A DNA stretch of 64,000 bases from an uncultured Planctomycetaceae bacterium (GTDB taxonomy: Bacteria > Planctomycetota > Planctomycetia > Planctomycetales > Planctomycetaceae), in assembly GCA_943787265.1 (NCBI GenBank), contig CALSLT010000017.1:124001-188000 (forward strand). Reading direction: 5' to 3'. The notes beneath the pieces were generated by a model. It had not been told where the DNA came from. It made no database searches and saw nothing but the letters and a program-made list of their open reading frames with translations. The stretch's first letter is position 1. Each line of letters opens with the position of its first letter. This document shows positions 53,501-62,134 of the stretch, piece by piece. The position numbers and the translations under genes are program-made.

Positions 53501-56500
53501 GGCCTCGTGTATCCAGTGAAACCGAAGTCGGCAGTCCGCTCAACTCGACAAGCACGTTCTGGTCGGCAGGGCCCAGACCAACGTCCAGGGCTTCGATGTT
53601 TGTGTAGCTGGCTTTAAAGTCGACCGACCGGCCGGGCGTCTGAAACACGGTCGATTCGACCGCGGAGCTGTTGATCGCGTGGTCCGAGGCGAGATCATTG
53701 TTCAACCCACCGAAGATAAAGCGATCGTTCGAGCCACCACCGCCGTCAATCGAGTCGGAGCCAGAGTTCGAAAACAGAATATCATCGCCGGTGCCGCCGG
53801 TCAGGATGTCGTCACCATCGCTTTCGGCGCTTCTGGCGACAATTGCCTTGCTGCTTGCGACCAGCGAGTTCGGCGAATTGAACGATACCTGTTGGACTCC
53901 GTTTGAATGATCGGCACCGTCTCTGCCTCCGACGGTTGCACTGACTCCGTCGGTGATTGACGAGAAGGGAGCTCCTGTGTCGAGGTCGACATAGTTGAAC
54001 GTGACGTCGCCGTCCCGGTCGAACGTGTTGAGTTCGAGGATCAACTGGAACGTTACCGGCGACGCTCCCGCTTTCAGAAACGGCGTCGATAGAGTGTCGA
54101 TCTGATCTCGGTGGTAGACCTCGTTCCACTCGATGATCAATCGGTCATTGATGAAGTCAGTGTTTGTGTCTTCGAACTTGTAAAGCACTTTCGCGTCTGG
54201 CAGCGCGAGTCCCGGCGGAGAATTGATTCCAGTTACCCAGTCGTCAAACAGCGGTGCGAGTATCGGAATTCCGCCAACATTGCTCGGCGCGTCGGTCAGG
54301 TCGAAATTGTTCTGAGGAGAGATTGGCCCGCCCAACGAAGCAACGCCCGACGGAGCCACAAACAGCGAGTTTCCGGCATACGTCACGTCGTTGAATCGAA
54401 AGATGTCTGAGTCGAGCAGAATTGTTGCGGTTTCTGTGTCGGTCTCATCCAGAATTGTGACAACGCCCAGATCGGAATCGGTCAGGTCGAGGCTTTCGAA
54501 ACTCGTCCCGCCCAGGACGTACTGTTCGTGAAGCGGGCCGCCTTCGAGGATGTCGTCGTCAGCGCCGCCGTCGAGAACATCGTTACTGGATGAACCTCGC
54601 AACGTATCGTTGCCGGCGAGTCCGCTAAGAGTGACCGGGCCATCGAATTCGATCGCGTTGAGATTATTGTTGCCGACTCCGCCGGCCAGTGATGCCTGCT
54701 CAAAATTCGTTAGGGCCACTTCGTCGATGCCACCGATTGTCAGCCGAGCGTCAGTCAACCTCTGATTCGCATCGTTCACTGAGAGGATGGTGTCAGTGCC
54801 TTCCCCTCCGTTGAGAAACAATTGTCGTGAGGGTGATGGATTGCCGGCTGAATAGTCGAGAGCCAATGTGTCGTTTCCGCCGCCGCCGGTGACAAACAGT
54901 GTCGTCACATTTGAAATCGTAATGTCTTCCTGAGTCGCTCCTGCGCCGGCGTCAAACTTGATTTCCGTAGCCGTGATGGTCGTTGAATTTTTGACATCGC
55001 CGGCCACCCCGCTGAACAGCAGGACGGGCGAGTTCGAAAACACGTTGCCGTTCGTGCTGGCCGAAGTTCGAGGGTCCATCACCGCAATAGTGTCTGCTCC
55101 GTCGACCACCAGACCGCGATTCGAATTCTGATCAACCGTCACGGTGTCAAAGCCAACAATCGGCGTACTGACGACTTCGACACCATCCTGACCGTTGAGG
55201 GTCGACGACACGTTCCTAAGCAGCGCGGTGCCAACATTTGTGATGTTGATGCCGTCTCCGGTGTTGCCGGTGATGGTCGAGTTTTGAATCGACACGTTCA
55301 TCAGGCCGATCGAATCGAACACGCGGAGTCCGGTCGTCGTTCCATCGATGTGAATGTTGTCGGCATCAAAGAACTGAGCGGAACTGAGTGGGGCAACATC
55401 GACACCCGTCGTGGCGTTGGTCACGCGCAACGACGACAGTGAGACGGAATCTTCCGTCACTGAGATTGCCGTCGCAGCACCGCCTCCGTTGATCACAACG
55501 TCATTCGGAATTCCGGTGTGGCCACGCAATGTCAGGTTGAATATGTCGAGCGTCACGCTTCCGGTGTAGGTTCCTGATCCAAGCACGACTTCGGATAGAA
55601 AATCATCGCTTCCTCGTACGGCCGTCAGAGCATCCGCGATGGTTCCGAATGCTCGAACGCCAAATTCCAAACCAGCGATATTTGCCCCGGCCGGATCGAA
55701 GGTGACAATGTCGCCGAAGTCAAGAATTCCGTTCGCCGTGCCGCCACCGCCGCCGGTTACTCCGTCGCCGTCGACGAAGACCTCGAAGTCGCCAGCGAAG
55801 CCACCAATGATTGTGCCGCCGCCGATGTCGTCAACGAAGTAGTCGGACGGAGACTGCACCTCGAATGCTCCGATGTCTGTGATCATCGAACCATTGCGGT
55901 CCCCATCCCGGTCGCGAGTGAAGCCTCGCTGATCGGCAAACAACGGAGAAGGATCCATTGGCCCTGCGTCGATTGCCGGGCTCATGCCGCCCAGTGCGAT
56001 CGTTTGTGTCGGGCCTCCGTTGTCGGCCAGGCCGAGCAGGTTTGGAGAAATCGGGCTGGCGAATGTTCCGATCTGGTCGCCGGTCACCGGGGTGATCGGG
56101 AAGTTCGAATTATCTCTGACGAGGTTGAAGCCGTTGGAATTGACGTTGCCGCCGCTGAGGAAACCTTCAGGCCCTGCTACTCCCGCCGAGTTGTCACTGA
56201 CAATCGACCGGTCAAGAGTGAGCGAGCCGTTCACCCACGCTCCACCACCCTGGTTACCGGCCATATTGAATGCGACAGTCGACGCAAAAACGGTCGCGTT
56301 GACGTTGGCCTGAATGTAAAGACCGCCACCGTCTCCCTGCATCGAATTAAAGTCACCAGCCGTATTCTGTGCGATTGTGGAACTGTCGATCGACAATGTA
56401 CCGCCCAGAGTATCCGCGCTGGACGAGATTCCGCCGCCGGCACTCAGTGCAAAGTTATCATTGATTGTGCTTTGCTGGACGATGACGGCGCCACCGATTG

Positions 56501-57194
56501 AGTCGATCGCTCCGCCTTGACCGAATCCAAACATACCTTCGGCACGGTTATTTGAAAGTGTCGAATTGGAGATCGTTACCGTGCCAAGGTTGTTGTGTAT
56601 TCCGCCGCCGTTTGACGCTCGGTTATCGGTGACGATCACGTTGTTGAGCTGGAGCGTTCCGCCACCAACTCGGATCCCGCCGCCGTCGCCTCGGCCTGCA
56701 AGGTCACCGCCGGTCACCGTCAGGTTGAACAATTGCAGCGTCACGCCGGGGAACACTTCGAACACTCGATCGAGATTTCGTGCATCGATGATCGTGGTCT
56801 GCGCAGACTGTCCTTGGATGATCAGGTTGTCGGTGATGTCGAGGTCGCCGGTCAGTGCAGCGTCCTCGTCAGTGCCTTCAATCGACAGGTTGAAGATTCC
56901 GCCGCCGAGTGTGATCGTGTCTGAACCTGCTGACGCGTTTGCTTCCATAATCGCAGCGCGCAGCGATGTCCGCCCGGTCGCGTCTGCAGCAAACGTGTCG
57001 CCCGGATTATCGTCCACCGTGTCGAAAAAGCTGTCGACAGTGAACGATGTCAGCAGAGTCCGAGCTTCGAGCCGCTCGGTCATCTGTGATAAACGATTGG
57101 CGGTCTTCCGACGTGTCACCTTGCGACGAACAACCTTGTCCGCCAACCCGGTTCGGGGAAGTGTTAATGGAGCAAGCCACGGGCTGAGCCGCAT
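47523..57194 (-). CDS. Giant multidomain surface protein (LEPR-XLL, beta-helix, propeller, cadherin, GEVED)
   Basis: 3223 residues. The N-terminus is basic and carries the LEPR-XLL-type motif (ERLEARTLLTS, about 41-50), a planctomycete export signature, then a CSLREA-like TSLRAAIMEANA. Residues 90-420 are parallel beta-helix repeats (GGGIHNNLGTVTISNSTLSNN). RTX-like calcium turns occur near 870-900 and 1140-1160 (LAGNDTLRGSSSNDVLDGG). A YVTN/lactonase-like propeller (VSPDGRFMYVTGATDNAIAVFS) spans about 1360-1740. Six cadherin-like repeats follow (about 1880-2465), then a GEVED domain ending NGLASDGEVEDYLVEI (about 2780) and a Gln/Lys-rich helical tail. Probable cell-surface adhesin or matrix protein. 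Confidence 0.93.
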   Translation of the reverse strand: MRLSPWLAPLTLPRTGLADKVVRRKVTRRKTANRLSQMTERLEARTLLTSFTVDSFFDTVDDNPGDTFAADATGRTSLRAAIMEANASAGSDTITLGGGIFNLSIEGTDEDAALTGDLDITDNLIIQGQSAQTTIIDARNLDRVFEVFPGVTLQLFNLTVTGGDLAGRGDGGGIRVGGGTLQLNNVIVTDNRASNGGGIHNNLGTVTISNSTLSNNRAEGMFGFGQGGAIDSIGGAVIVQQSTINDNFALSAGGGISSSADTLGGTLSIDSSTIAQNTAGDFNSMQGDGGGLYIQANVNATVFASTVAFNMAGNQGGGAWVNGSLTLDRSIVSDNSAGVAGPEGFLSGGNVNSNGFNLVRDNSNFPITPVTGDQIGTFASPISPNLLGLADNGGPTQTIALGGMSPAIDAGPMDPSPLFADQRGFTRDRDGDRNGSMITDIGAFEVQSPSDYFVDDIGGGTIIGGFAGDFEVFVDGDGVTGGGGGTANGILDFGDIVTFDPAGANIAGLEFGVRAFGTIADALTAVRGSDDFLSEVVLGSGTYTGSVTLDIFNLTLRGHTGIPNDVVINGGGAATAISVTEDSVSLSSLRVTNATTGVDVAPLSSAQFFDADNIHIDGTTTGLRVFDSIGLMNVSIQNSTITGNTGDGINITNVGTALLRNVSSTLNGQDGVEVVSTPIVGFDTVTVDQNSNRGLVVDGADTIAVMDPRTSASTNGNVFSNSPVLLFSGVAGDVKNSTTITATEIKFDAGAGATQEDITISNVTTLFVTGGGGNDTLALDYSAGNPSPSRQLFLNGGEGTDTILSVNDANQRLTDARLTIGGIDEVALTNFEQASLAGGVGNNNLNAIEFDGPVTLSGLAGNDTLRGSSSNDVLDGGADDDILEGGPLHEQYVLGGTSFESLDLTDSDLGVVTILDETDTETATILLDSDIFRFNDVTYAGNSLFVAPSGVASLGGPISPQNNFDLTDAPSNVGGIPILAPLFDDWVTGINSPPGLALPDAKVLYKFEDTNTDFINDRLIIEWNEVYHRDQIDTLSTPFLKAGASPVTFQLILELNTFDRDGDVTFNYVDLDTGAPFSSITDGVSATVGGRDGADHSNGVQQVSFNSPNSLVASSKAIVARSAESDGDDILTGGTGDDILFSNSGSDSIDGGGGSNDRFIFGGLNNDLASDHAINSSAVESTVFQTPGRSVDFKASYTNIEALDVGLGPADQNVLVELSGLPTSVSLDTRGPSASDSVTINGTAGNDALTLSGTTLTDGTTTIDLGGVEDLTLDISSGGTDTISVDQDFTGSARSIKVAGDLSDDTVSLQSTTKQQQVNIFSGEGYIAQVREVLGGEIVLEEVLSDGGDDGSENTIENQQAPNQVIVSPDGTRVYVAASDSDALVVYGRDRVTGDLTFVESLANTGMDAFGNTITGLDGASNVIVSADGRYVYVASELDRTIAFFVRHEGDNQLTFISSTVRDSAGNPVNVDLPSDMAFIPDGSVLMVSSETGNRVDFFEVGGSGDLVFQGSLVDGGRDSGMTTIDGLAGASAVAVSPDGRFMYVTGATDNAIAVFSKPDDGPEMMGFGLPLFIQKLADGDMDASLNVVSGLGGASSVEVSPDGMHVYVTGETDNSIAVFSRDAGTGQLTFVESLTDSGLDSMSNIVENLLAPTSVSISPEGTIVYVAASGSDAVTLFSRDFFSGALTVLETLASGDTDGAGTTVAGINRVSSIFASVDGQHVYASGTGDDAIVRFNVPRLLDVSTDGDAALSITTSDADDTFSFDLVAQPASVTIDAGGSADNDSVMIQGTGLDDTVSVNGGTLVSGSSTFSLTNVEGLNLFLDDGDDTVNLTASSSGPAFFNVDGGTQTGSDLLNVDAQTAQVIDSGSNISFTGGLNSVSYGNFETVAITNATPTVDGASFVIAEDAPVSTAVGTPVASDPETGESLVWSILSGNTGGAFAISASTGEITVNAALDFEVLASYVLVVQVEDNQMLKDTATINIGVTDIEPMISNQSFTADENADNGDSVGTVALDPGDQNSVSFDITGGNFEGAFAIDGSTGEITVANTAAIDFEQQSSFNLDVEVTDDAGVTVDTATVTVDINDVSPAISDQSFSVAENTSNSSSVGTVALDTGDDNSLNFSIAAGNTGNAFAIDSASGEITVNDTSAIDFEASPSFGLTVLVIDDTGNSSAARVTINISDVEPAISNQAFSVAENASNGTSVGTVALDAGDNNSINYSITAGNTGGAFAINASSGQITVADTSAIDFEVATSFGLTVAVTDDGGTTTDSATVAIAIADIEPSIGDQNFNVLENQPNGTNVGTVALDAGDDNSVAFSITGGNTGTAFAINSATGQITIVNTAAIDFETGSPFSLTVQVTDDGGTTTETGLVTVNIQDANDPPIIAAQSFNVDENSVVTTPVGTVIANDFETPSTLMFAITAGDPFGQFAINASTGAISVAKTGLDHESVSSFNLTVQVTDPGSLNASATVTINVDDVNEAPILDPIGNQTATVDEEFFFTASATDPDTPAAPLTFSLGSGAPAGASITASGDFTFTPTSALDGMFVPVTIIVTEGDAGALTTSETVVIFVTSIALDFGDAPASFDTLLADDGPRHVIGSLFLGGAVDAEADGQPGAAALGDDNNSTGRSGIVDDEDGITFLSALGVGTTRQFRVSASEAGFLDAWIDFDQSGDFSIGENLSLGSSIIFDGGELDLGSGGGNVVSSFNIGTGIAVPAGFSTVSFDIPDTAIPGPTIARFRLSSTGGLTPNGLASDGEVEDYLVEIAAPPVGNSDSIEPALDTAVDEFFNAFPDELNDPDPNIDGTELPLAVQAENGARAERRDGAPPLNQTDPALRTVIRAINAAVERLEEDRGAEENILVVATHPVDFLLTDTQGRTVGFTQDGGTVNEIGADATFTGDGVVELLTIRNADPGEYGLQLVGVGGVFRGGSSLITPAGTQEITFQGSLADSDEVQLALTYQEGLASFPTQTDLETVDFSEIADFVAQIPTTDSDAQTLAAGATEALASIALDRLDASLFSKKEYEDAALARLLERISEARKKLLDAIETSLDDDELESLKLVFGDDPEGEDSVEVLARVLLETLSGPLGSAPRQVKELSGTLQQLLDQLQEQRKKKQEQQGTPQPATDPKGAAKPEAEDKRTSQYSPVRKSATVINSAFIVSTNDAAKRRRVDQASGTKRAAETASFAPQKNIRLNAAAESQPASSQATADSEDNPDTVKE
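49780..51520 (-). repeat. Six tandem cadherin-like repeats in the giant gene
   Basis: Units of about 97 residues (about 292 bp) each open with a QSF-x-V-x-EN block and VGTVALD, and continue with GNTGGAFAI, GEITV and AIDFE. Four central units are close enough to be recent duplications at DNA level; the outer two are more diverged (VASDPETGESL and NDFETPSTL variants). Cadherin-type repeats bind calcium and mediate adhesion. Confidence 0.8.
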
Positions 57195-57749
57195 GAATGA
57201 GTCCTCAAAATCCGGCCACGCTAGCGACCTTCAGATTTTCGGGAGAGGAAAAACTTTCCGGTCACGCAGTCTGGTAAAACTGCGGCAATGTGTTTGTTTT
57301 TGACCGTTGCACAATGCGACACCGCGTCCTGCGGCGTCACAGCGCACCGATACAGTTCTCGCATCGGCAACGACCGCGTCGACAATGAGGAGAACTCTAT
57401 CTGTACGCCTGAGGTAAACTGGCCAGGCAGTCACGCTGGGACGGCCGCTCGGCCAGACTGTTTCAACAGCGTTTCTATGCACCAAGTGTGCCTTTTTCTG
57501 AATTGGCAGGCCAGATGAATCAGGCCGGCGCGGATTCCCACGCTGGGATGCTCAGAAAAACGAGGATCTTCTCCGACATCATTGGCGAAGATTAAGGCGG
57601 CGTTAACGCACAAAATCGGGGGGCGTTGCGCTCCGACTCGGCCGAAACGCAGGGCGCTCACCCGAAAGACGCCCTCAAATGACCGGTCGATTAAAGCAAA
57701 TTCAGCCGTAAATGGACTGAATTGATTGATGACCGTCAGGAGTCGCCGC
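57195..57749. other. Intergenic region, no gene seen
   Basis: The gap separates the giant gene from the VWA gene, both on the minus strand. Frames present here have no family resemblance and no ribosome binding sites. It should contain the promoter of the giant gene. The only structure noted is a small TCCCA-CGC-TGGGA palindrome near 57537. Confidence 0.45.
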
Positions 57750-60167
57750 TCAAACGAGCCGGTGTCGCTTTCGAAGCAGCCACTCGGTCGTGAGCAGCAG
57801 TGCAAACAGCAGCAGAATTTCCCATCGTGCCCAGAGGCGGATCGGCTCTTCCGACTGAATCGGCACCGGTCGGCCGCGAGGCACATCTCCGGGAAGGTCG
57901 CTGGCCTTCGCGAGGCTGTAGTACTTGCCGCCGGTTTTTCGAGCTGCCCCGGACAGCTCGGCAGTGTCCAGGCCGCGAATTCTCATTTCACGATCGGGCG
58001 CCTCGACGCGAAAGTCTGCGGACGGTGGCGAGTCCGTAAAATCTGGCCGAGCCACCCAGGCGTGATACGTTCCCTCGGCCGGCCGGCGAAGCTGACCTTC
58101 GAAAGCGTTCGGAGCCTGCGGAACTTTCGAAAGAGTCACCGTTTGACTGTCAGCTCCCCGACGTTCGACAACGACTTCGACCGGGTCATCGCCCGTTGGA
58201 ATTTCTTCCTCATTGAAGAAGCGAACTCGCAACGTCACTTTCTCTCCGCGGTTGTAAACCAGTCGATCGGATTTCAGTTCGGCCAACTTTGATTGACCGA
58301 GCAATCGCGAACGGCTCAAGTACCGAATCGCCTGCACCCAATAGCGTCCGTAGTAAAGGTCACCCACTCGACGTCGCCACGACCAGGTTTCGTCTGTCGC
58401 GTGAAAGATGACTTTGCCAGCTCCGAAACGCTGCATCAAAATCACGGGTAACCGGCGTTCGGTACCGAGACGAGTCGGATGCTCGGCAAAGACGACCGCT
58501 CCGGGTTTGATCGTCGGCACATCGATTAGCCAATGAAATCCAGGCAGGCTGTCCCAGATGTCGCGGCTATCGTCTTCGTCCGCGTCGAACCGAAAGATGG
58601 GTGTGCTCTTCTGACCTTCCAGCGTGAGCTGAGGATGAAACGGCGTGACGATCGGCTCGTCAGGCGGCGGAACTTTGACGCCTTCAAGATCGATCGGCAG
58701 CAAGGTTTCGAGATGAGTCCCCTCGTACGAAACCGGATTGAACTGCGAACCAGCGATCATGATCAGCCCGCCGCCAGCTTCGCCGACGAAGTCCGACAGG
58801 TTTTCAAGAACCGACGGACTTAGATACTGGAGATTCACGTCACCAAAGATGACCGTATCGTAGGCAAAGAGTTGATCGCGGCTGACGGGAAAGCGTCCAC
58901 GCAACGGTTGGGCGGTCGCGTCCTGATCGGCGTACTGAAGATCGGCATCTTGGAGGACCGTGTGCAGTTCGATAGTCCGCTCGCGTTCGAGCAGCACTTT
59001 CAACTCGCGAAACTCCCACCGCGGCGCCGAGTCAACCAGCAGAACTCGAATGCGACCTTCGCGAACGCTGACCTGCCTGACTTCGGCATTGTTCGTCCGA
59101 TCAACTTCCGTCGACTTCGGAGTGACCTCAACAATGAATTCGTAATCGCCTGCCTCTTCGGGGATCCAGGTAATCTCCAACGGTAATGTTTGCCCGTCGT
59201 TCGCCGCCGTGATTTTTTTTGAAGCAAGCACCGATCGATTCGACTTGTCTCTCAAGACCAGGTCGACGGGCTTTCCTTTGAATCCAAATGCCTTCAGCTT
59301 CGCGGTAAACGTGATGGGGTCTCCGACAAAGGCGACCTCGTCGACCAGCGTGTCGTATAGATTGAGATCGTGCATCGCTTCTTCACTGCCGATCCCGACT
59401 GTGTAAAGTGGGACAAGCCGTTGTGCCGCCAGGGCGGCTACTTTTGAAAGCCGCCCTGAATCACCAACGCTCGATATTCCGTCCGAGAGAATCACAATCG
59501 CCGTTGGCAGTGATCCTCGGAAGTCGTTCAGAACTTTTCGAAGAGCAGCGGCCGGACGAGTTTCGCTGCCGACGGGTTCAAGCTTCCTGAGCGACTCGAC
59601 CAGGCCTTCGATCTGATTGCCAGAATCCGCGTCAAGGCTGCCGAGCGGCGTGGCTGATTCAGAAAAACGATAGACGCGAAGCTGATGGCGCCGCTGCAGC
59701 TCTCGCAAAAACTCAGCATCATTTCCGGTCACGATTCCCTGGCCGATCGCAAGCCGCGATGTTCGGCCTCCGCCGGTCGCAGCAGCGAATGATTTTGCTG
59801 CCGACTTGTCACGCGAGTTGGAATACTGATCTTCCAGACTCATGCTGGCTGAATCGTCCAACAGAATCGCAATGAACGGCAGCCCTGTTCGGTCAACGAC
59901 CAGAGTGATCTCGGAAAGAACGACCAGCACGATGCCAATCACCGCCAGCCGTAACGCGATCAGACCAAAGCGACTGGTCCGTGACGCAGAACTTGCATCG
60001 CGTTTGTAAATCCACCAGACGTAAAGCAGCAACGAAATCGCGGCGAGCAGCACGGTCCATTGCGGCATCCCAGTTGGCCAAGGAGTCTGGTAAAGCCAGC
60101 TCCATTGCGTTCCCTGCCCCGGCTGAGCGGGCGGAACACCGAGATACCATTCGAGGAAATTCTTCAT
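57750..60167 (-). CDS. VWA-domain membrane protein (BatA-like with glutamine-amidotransferase-like part)
   Basis: 805 residues. Two N-terminal membrane helices (about 38-54 and 68-90) are followed by a von Willebrand A domain with a MIDAS DDSASMS at 104-110 and TAIVILSDGISS. A beta-sandwich part follows (FTAKLKAFGFKGKPVDLVL), then a class I amidotransferase-like fold (IRVLLVDSAPRWEFRELKVLL, YDTVIFGDVNLQYLS, GGGLIMIAGSQFNP) without an obvious catalytic Cys. A C-terminal beta part and a final membrane helix (WARWEILLLFALLLTTEWLL) complete it. This architecture is common in planctomycete MoxR/DUF58 gene clusters, whose other members may lie outside; none is next to it here. Confidence 0.88.
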   Translation of the reverse strand: MKNFLEWYLGVPPAQPGQGTQWSWLYQTPWPTGMPQWTVLLAAISLLLYVWWIYKRDASSASRTSRFGLIALRLAVIGIVLVVLSEITLVVDRTGLPFIAILLDDSASMSLEDQYSNSRDKSAAKSFAAATGGGRTSRLAIGQGIVTGNDAEFLRELQRRHQLRVYRFSESATPLGSLDADSGNQIEGLVESLRKLEPVGSETRPAAALRKVLNDFRGSLPTAIVILSDGISSVGDSGRLSKVAALAAQRLVPLYTVGIGSEEAMHDLNLYDTLVDEVAFVGDPITFTAKLKAFGFKGKPVDLVLRDKSNRSVLASKKITAANDGQTLPLEITWIPEEAGDYEFIVEVTPKSTEVDRTNNAEVRQVSVREGRIRVLLVDSAPRWEFRELKVLLERERTIELHTVLQDADLQYADQDATAQPLRGRFPVSRDQLFAYDTVIFGDVNLQYLSPSVLENLSDFVGEAGGGLIMIAGSQFNPVSYEGTHLETLLPIDLEGVKVPPPDEPIVTPFHPQLTLEGQKSTPIFRFDADEDDSRDIWDSLPGFHWLIDVPTIKPGAVVFAEHPTRLGTERRLPVILMQRFGAGKVIFHATDETWSWRRRVGDLYYGRYWVQAIRYLSRSRLLGQSKLAELKSDRLVYNRGEKVTLRVRFFNEEEIPTGDDPVEVVVERRGADSQTVTLSKVPQAPNAFEGQLRRPAEGTYHAWVARPDFTDSPPSADFRVEAPDREMRIRGLDTAELSGAARKTGGKYYSLAKASDLPGDVPRGRPVPIQSEEPIRLWARWEILLLFALLLTTEWLLRKRHRLV

Positions 60168-60721
60168 GGACGAAGCATGCCACGCTGCACAGTCTGACCG
60201 TTCGCTGGCCGTCGTTCTGAGAATTGTTCGTCAGACGGCGCGACCCCGCGATGATAACGCGCGACGAAGCATCCGACATCGAGGTCAGCATGCCGTGGCG
60301 AAATCCGGTCGCTCAATCGAACTTTACTTTCTGGGGTGCCCTGGTCGGTCACGAAATCGAGCGATGGACGAGCAACGGGTTGAAACTGGCGTACCCAGCG
60401 TCGCTGCCGACTTGCAATCGGTACCTGTCAAATCCGGTTCAGCAGACAGACCGGACATTGCCTTGCCTGCCACAGCTTCCCACCCTGTTTGAGAACTACC
60501 AGAAATTACCGGATGCGTGAGAACGTCACGTTTCGGCGATACTTGATTCACCCTTGGGAACCCGCCAAACTGGCTTGTTCGGCTCGGGCAAGCGTCAGCT
60601 TTATGAGTCCAGGATGAAAATCGGGGTGAATGCTCGCTGGCTCGTCGACTTTCGCGTCATGCACGAGGCGGCTTAGTCCGAATTCGATCGTTAAAACCGC
60701 GTCTATCCAGCAGGATTTTTT
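60168..60721. other. Intergenic region between divergent genes
   Basis: A plus-strand frame of about 90 codons (60251-60520) exists, but its composition is unremarkable and no ribosome binding site precedes it, so it is not called. Promoters of the two divergent flanking genes should lie here. No repeat or hairpin stands out. Confidence 0.4.
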
Positions 60722-62002
60722 GTGTCCAGTCAGCTTGTTCAAACTATTCAGGCAGAGCTCGACTCGCTCGTCCTGATCGACCCACACACGCACATTAACC
60801 CGCACGCGGCGGCTTCGGACACGCTCGCCGACATCATGGGGTATCACTACTACACCGAGCTGGCACATTCGGCAGGCCTGCCGCGTGAGCAAATCGAAGA
60901 GCCCGGAATCAGTCCGAAGGAAAAGGTCGGGCGGCTTGTCGAAAAGCTTGGCGATCTCGACAACACCGTGCAGGTCAGCTGGCTCGTCGAGATGTCGCAG
61001 AAGTTCTTCGGATTTCAGGACGTCGCCGTTACGACAGAAAACTGGGAAGCCCTCTACGACACCGCCGCCGCGAAAATGGCGGAGCCCGACTGGGAACAGC
61101 AGGTTCTGAAGCAGAGCGGCCTCGAAAAGGTATTCCTGACAAACGACTTTGACGATCCGCTCACAGGCTTCGACACCTCACTCTACGTGCCTTGCCTGCG
61201 GACCGACGATCTGGTCTTTCACTTTACGAAAGCCACAACGCGCGAACGTCTCGAAAAAGCCACAAGCTCAACAGTGAGCGATCCGGCTTCATTGCGAGCC
61301 GCCATCGGCCAGCTCTTCGAACACTTCACGAAGAACGGTGCGAAGGCCTGTGCGATTTCCATCCCGCCGACATTCTCGCCGGCAGCAGTGTCTGATTCCG
61401 AAATCGAGCCGATTCTGGCCAGCGTGCTGGCAGGTCGCGAACTGACACCTGACGAAGCAGCCATCCTCAGCCAGTTCAACTTCTGGACGCTTGCAACGTT
61501 TTGTGACGAATACAAACTGCCGTTCGATCTGATGATCGGCGTCAATCGAGCTGTCTATCCGGCGGGGGTCTTCCAGGGGCAGGACCTGTACGATTCGCGG
61601 GTTTCGCTGATTCAGTACCAGGAACTCTTCAATGCGTTCCCGCAGGTGACGTTCCCCGTTTCTGTCCTGGCTCAAACAAGCAACCAGGAGCTGGTCAGCT
61701 ACGCCTGGATTTTCCCGAACGTCGTCACCAACGGACACTGGTGGTACTCGAACATTCCGCCGCACATCGAACTTGATTGTCGAACTCGCCTGAGTGCTGT
61801 CCCGCAAACAAAGCAGGTTGGCTACTACAGCGATATGTACAAACTCGAATTCGCTCTGCCGAAATTTGCGATGTACCGACGAATTCTGGCGAAGGTTCTG
61901 GCAAACGACTTTGTAATTGACCGAGGCTGGAGCGAAGAGCGAGCTATTGCGTTGGGCAAACTCAATCTTCGAGGCAACGTCGAGACAATATTTGACGTTT
62001 GA
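60722..62002 (+). CDS. Uronate-isomerase-like amidohydrolase
   Basis: 426 residues from GTG 60722 with AGGA upstream. Metal-binding HxH (D20-P-H22-T-H24) opens the TIM barrel, followed by LTNDFDDPLTGFD, FDLMIGVNRAVYP, NVVTNGHWWYSNIPPHIE and TKQVGYYSDMYKLEFALPKFAMYRRIL, which parallel the blocks of glucuronate isomerase (UxaC). UxaC itself is about 470 residues with other spacing, and planctomycetes carry several related amidohydrolases of unknown specificity, so I give no symbol. Probable cytoplasmic sugar-acid isomerase or hydrolase. It is followed after 132 bp by the FHA-GAF-PP2C gene on the same strand. Confidence 0.82.
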   Translation: MSSQLVQTIQAELDSLVLIDPHTHINPHAAASDTLADIMGYHYYTELAHSAGLPREQIEEPGISPKEKVGRLVEKLGDLDNTVQVSWLVEMSQKFFGFQDVAVTTENWEALYDTAAAKMAEPDWEQQVLKQSGLEKVFLTNDFDDPLTGFDTSLYVPCLRTDDLVFHFTKATTRERLEKATSSTVSDPASLRAAIGQLFEHFTKNGAKACAISIPPTFSPAAVSDSEIEPILASVLAGRELTPDEAAILSQFNFWTLATFCDEYKLPFDLMIGVNRAVYPAGVFQGQDLYDSRVSLIQYQELFNAFPQVTFPVSVLAQTSNQELVSYAWIFPNVVTNGHWWYSNIPPHIELDCRTRLSAVPQTKQVGYYSDMYKLEFALPKFAMYRRILAKVLANDFVIDRGWSEERAIALGKLNLRGNVETIFDV

Positions 62003-62134
62003 ATCGTGCCTCGCACGACCTGAGAGTATTTACGAAAATTAAAACACGACAAAAACTTGACGTTCGGTAACGGTGACTCTGAGTCAGGTTGAAATCGAAC
62101 ACGCGGGTCCACTGGCAAAGCGGGAACGGAACTC

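Noticed and set aside
60251..60520. Possible 90-residue gene between divergent genes
   Set aside because: No ribosome binding site, no recognisable pattern, and composition like the surrounding non-coding DNA.
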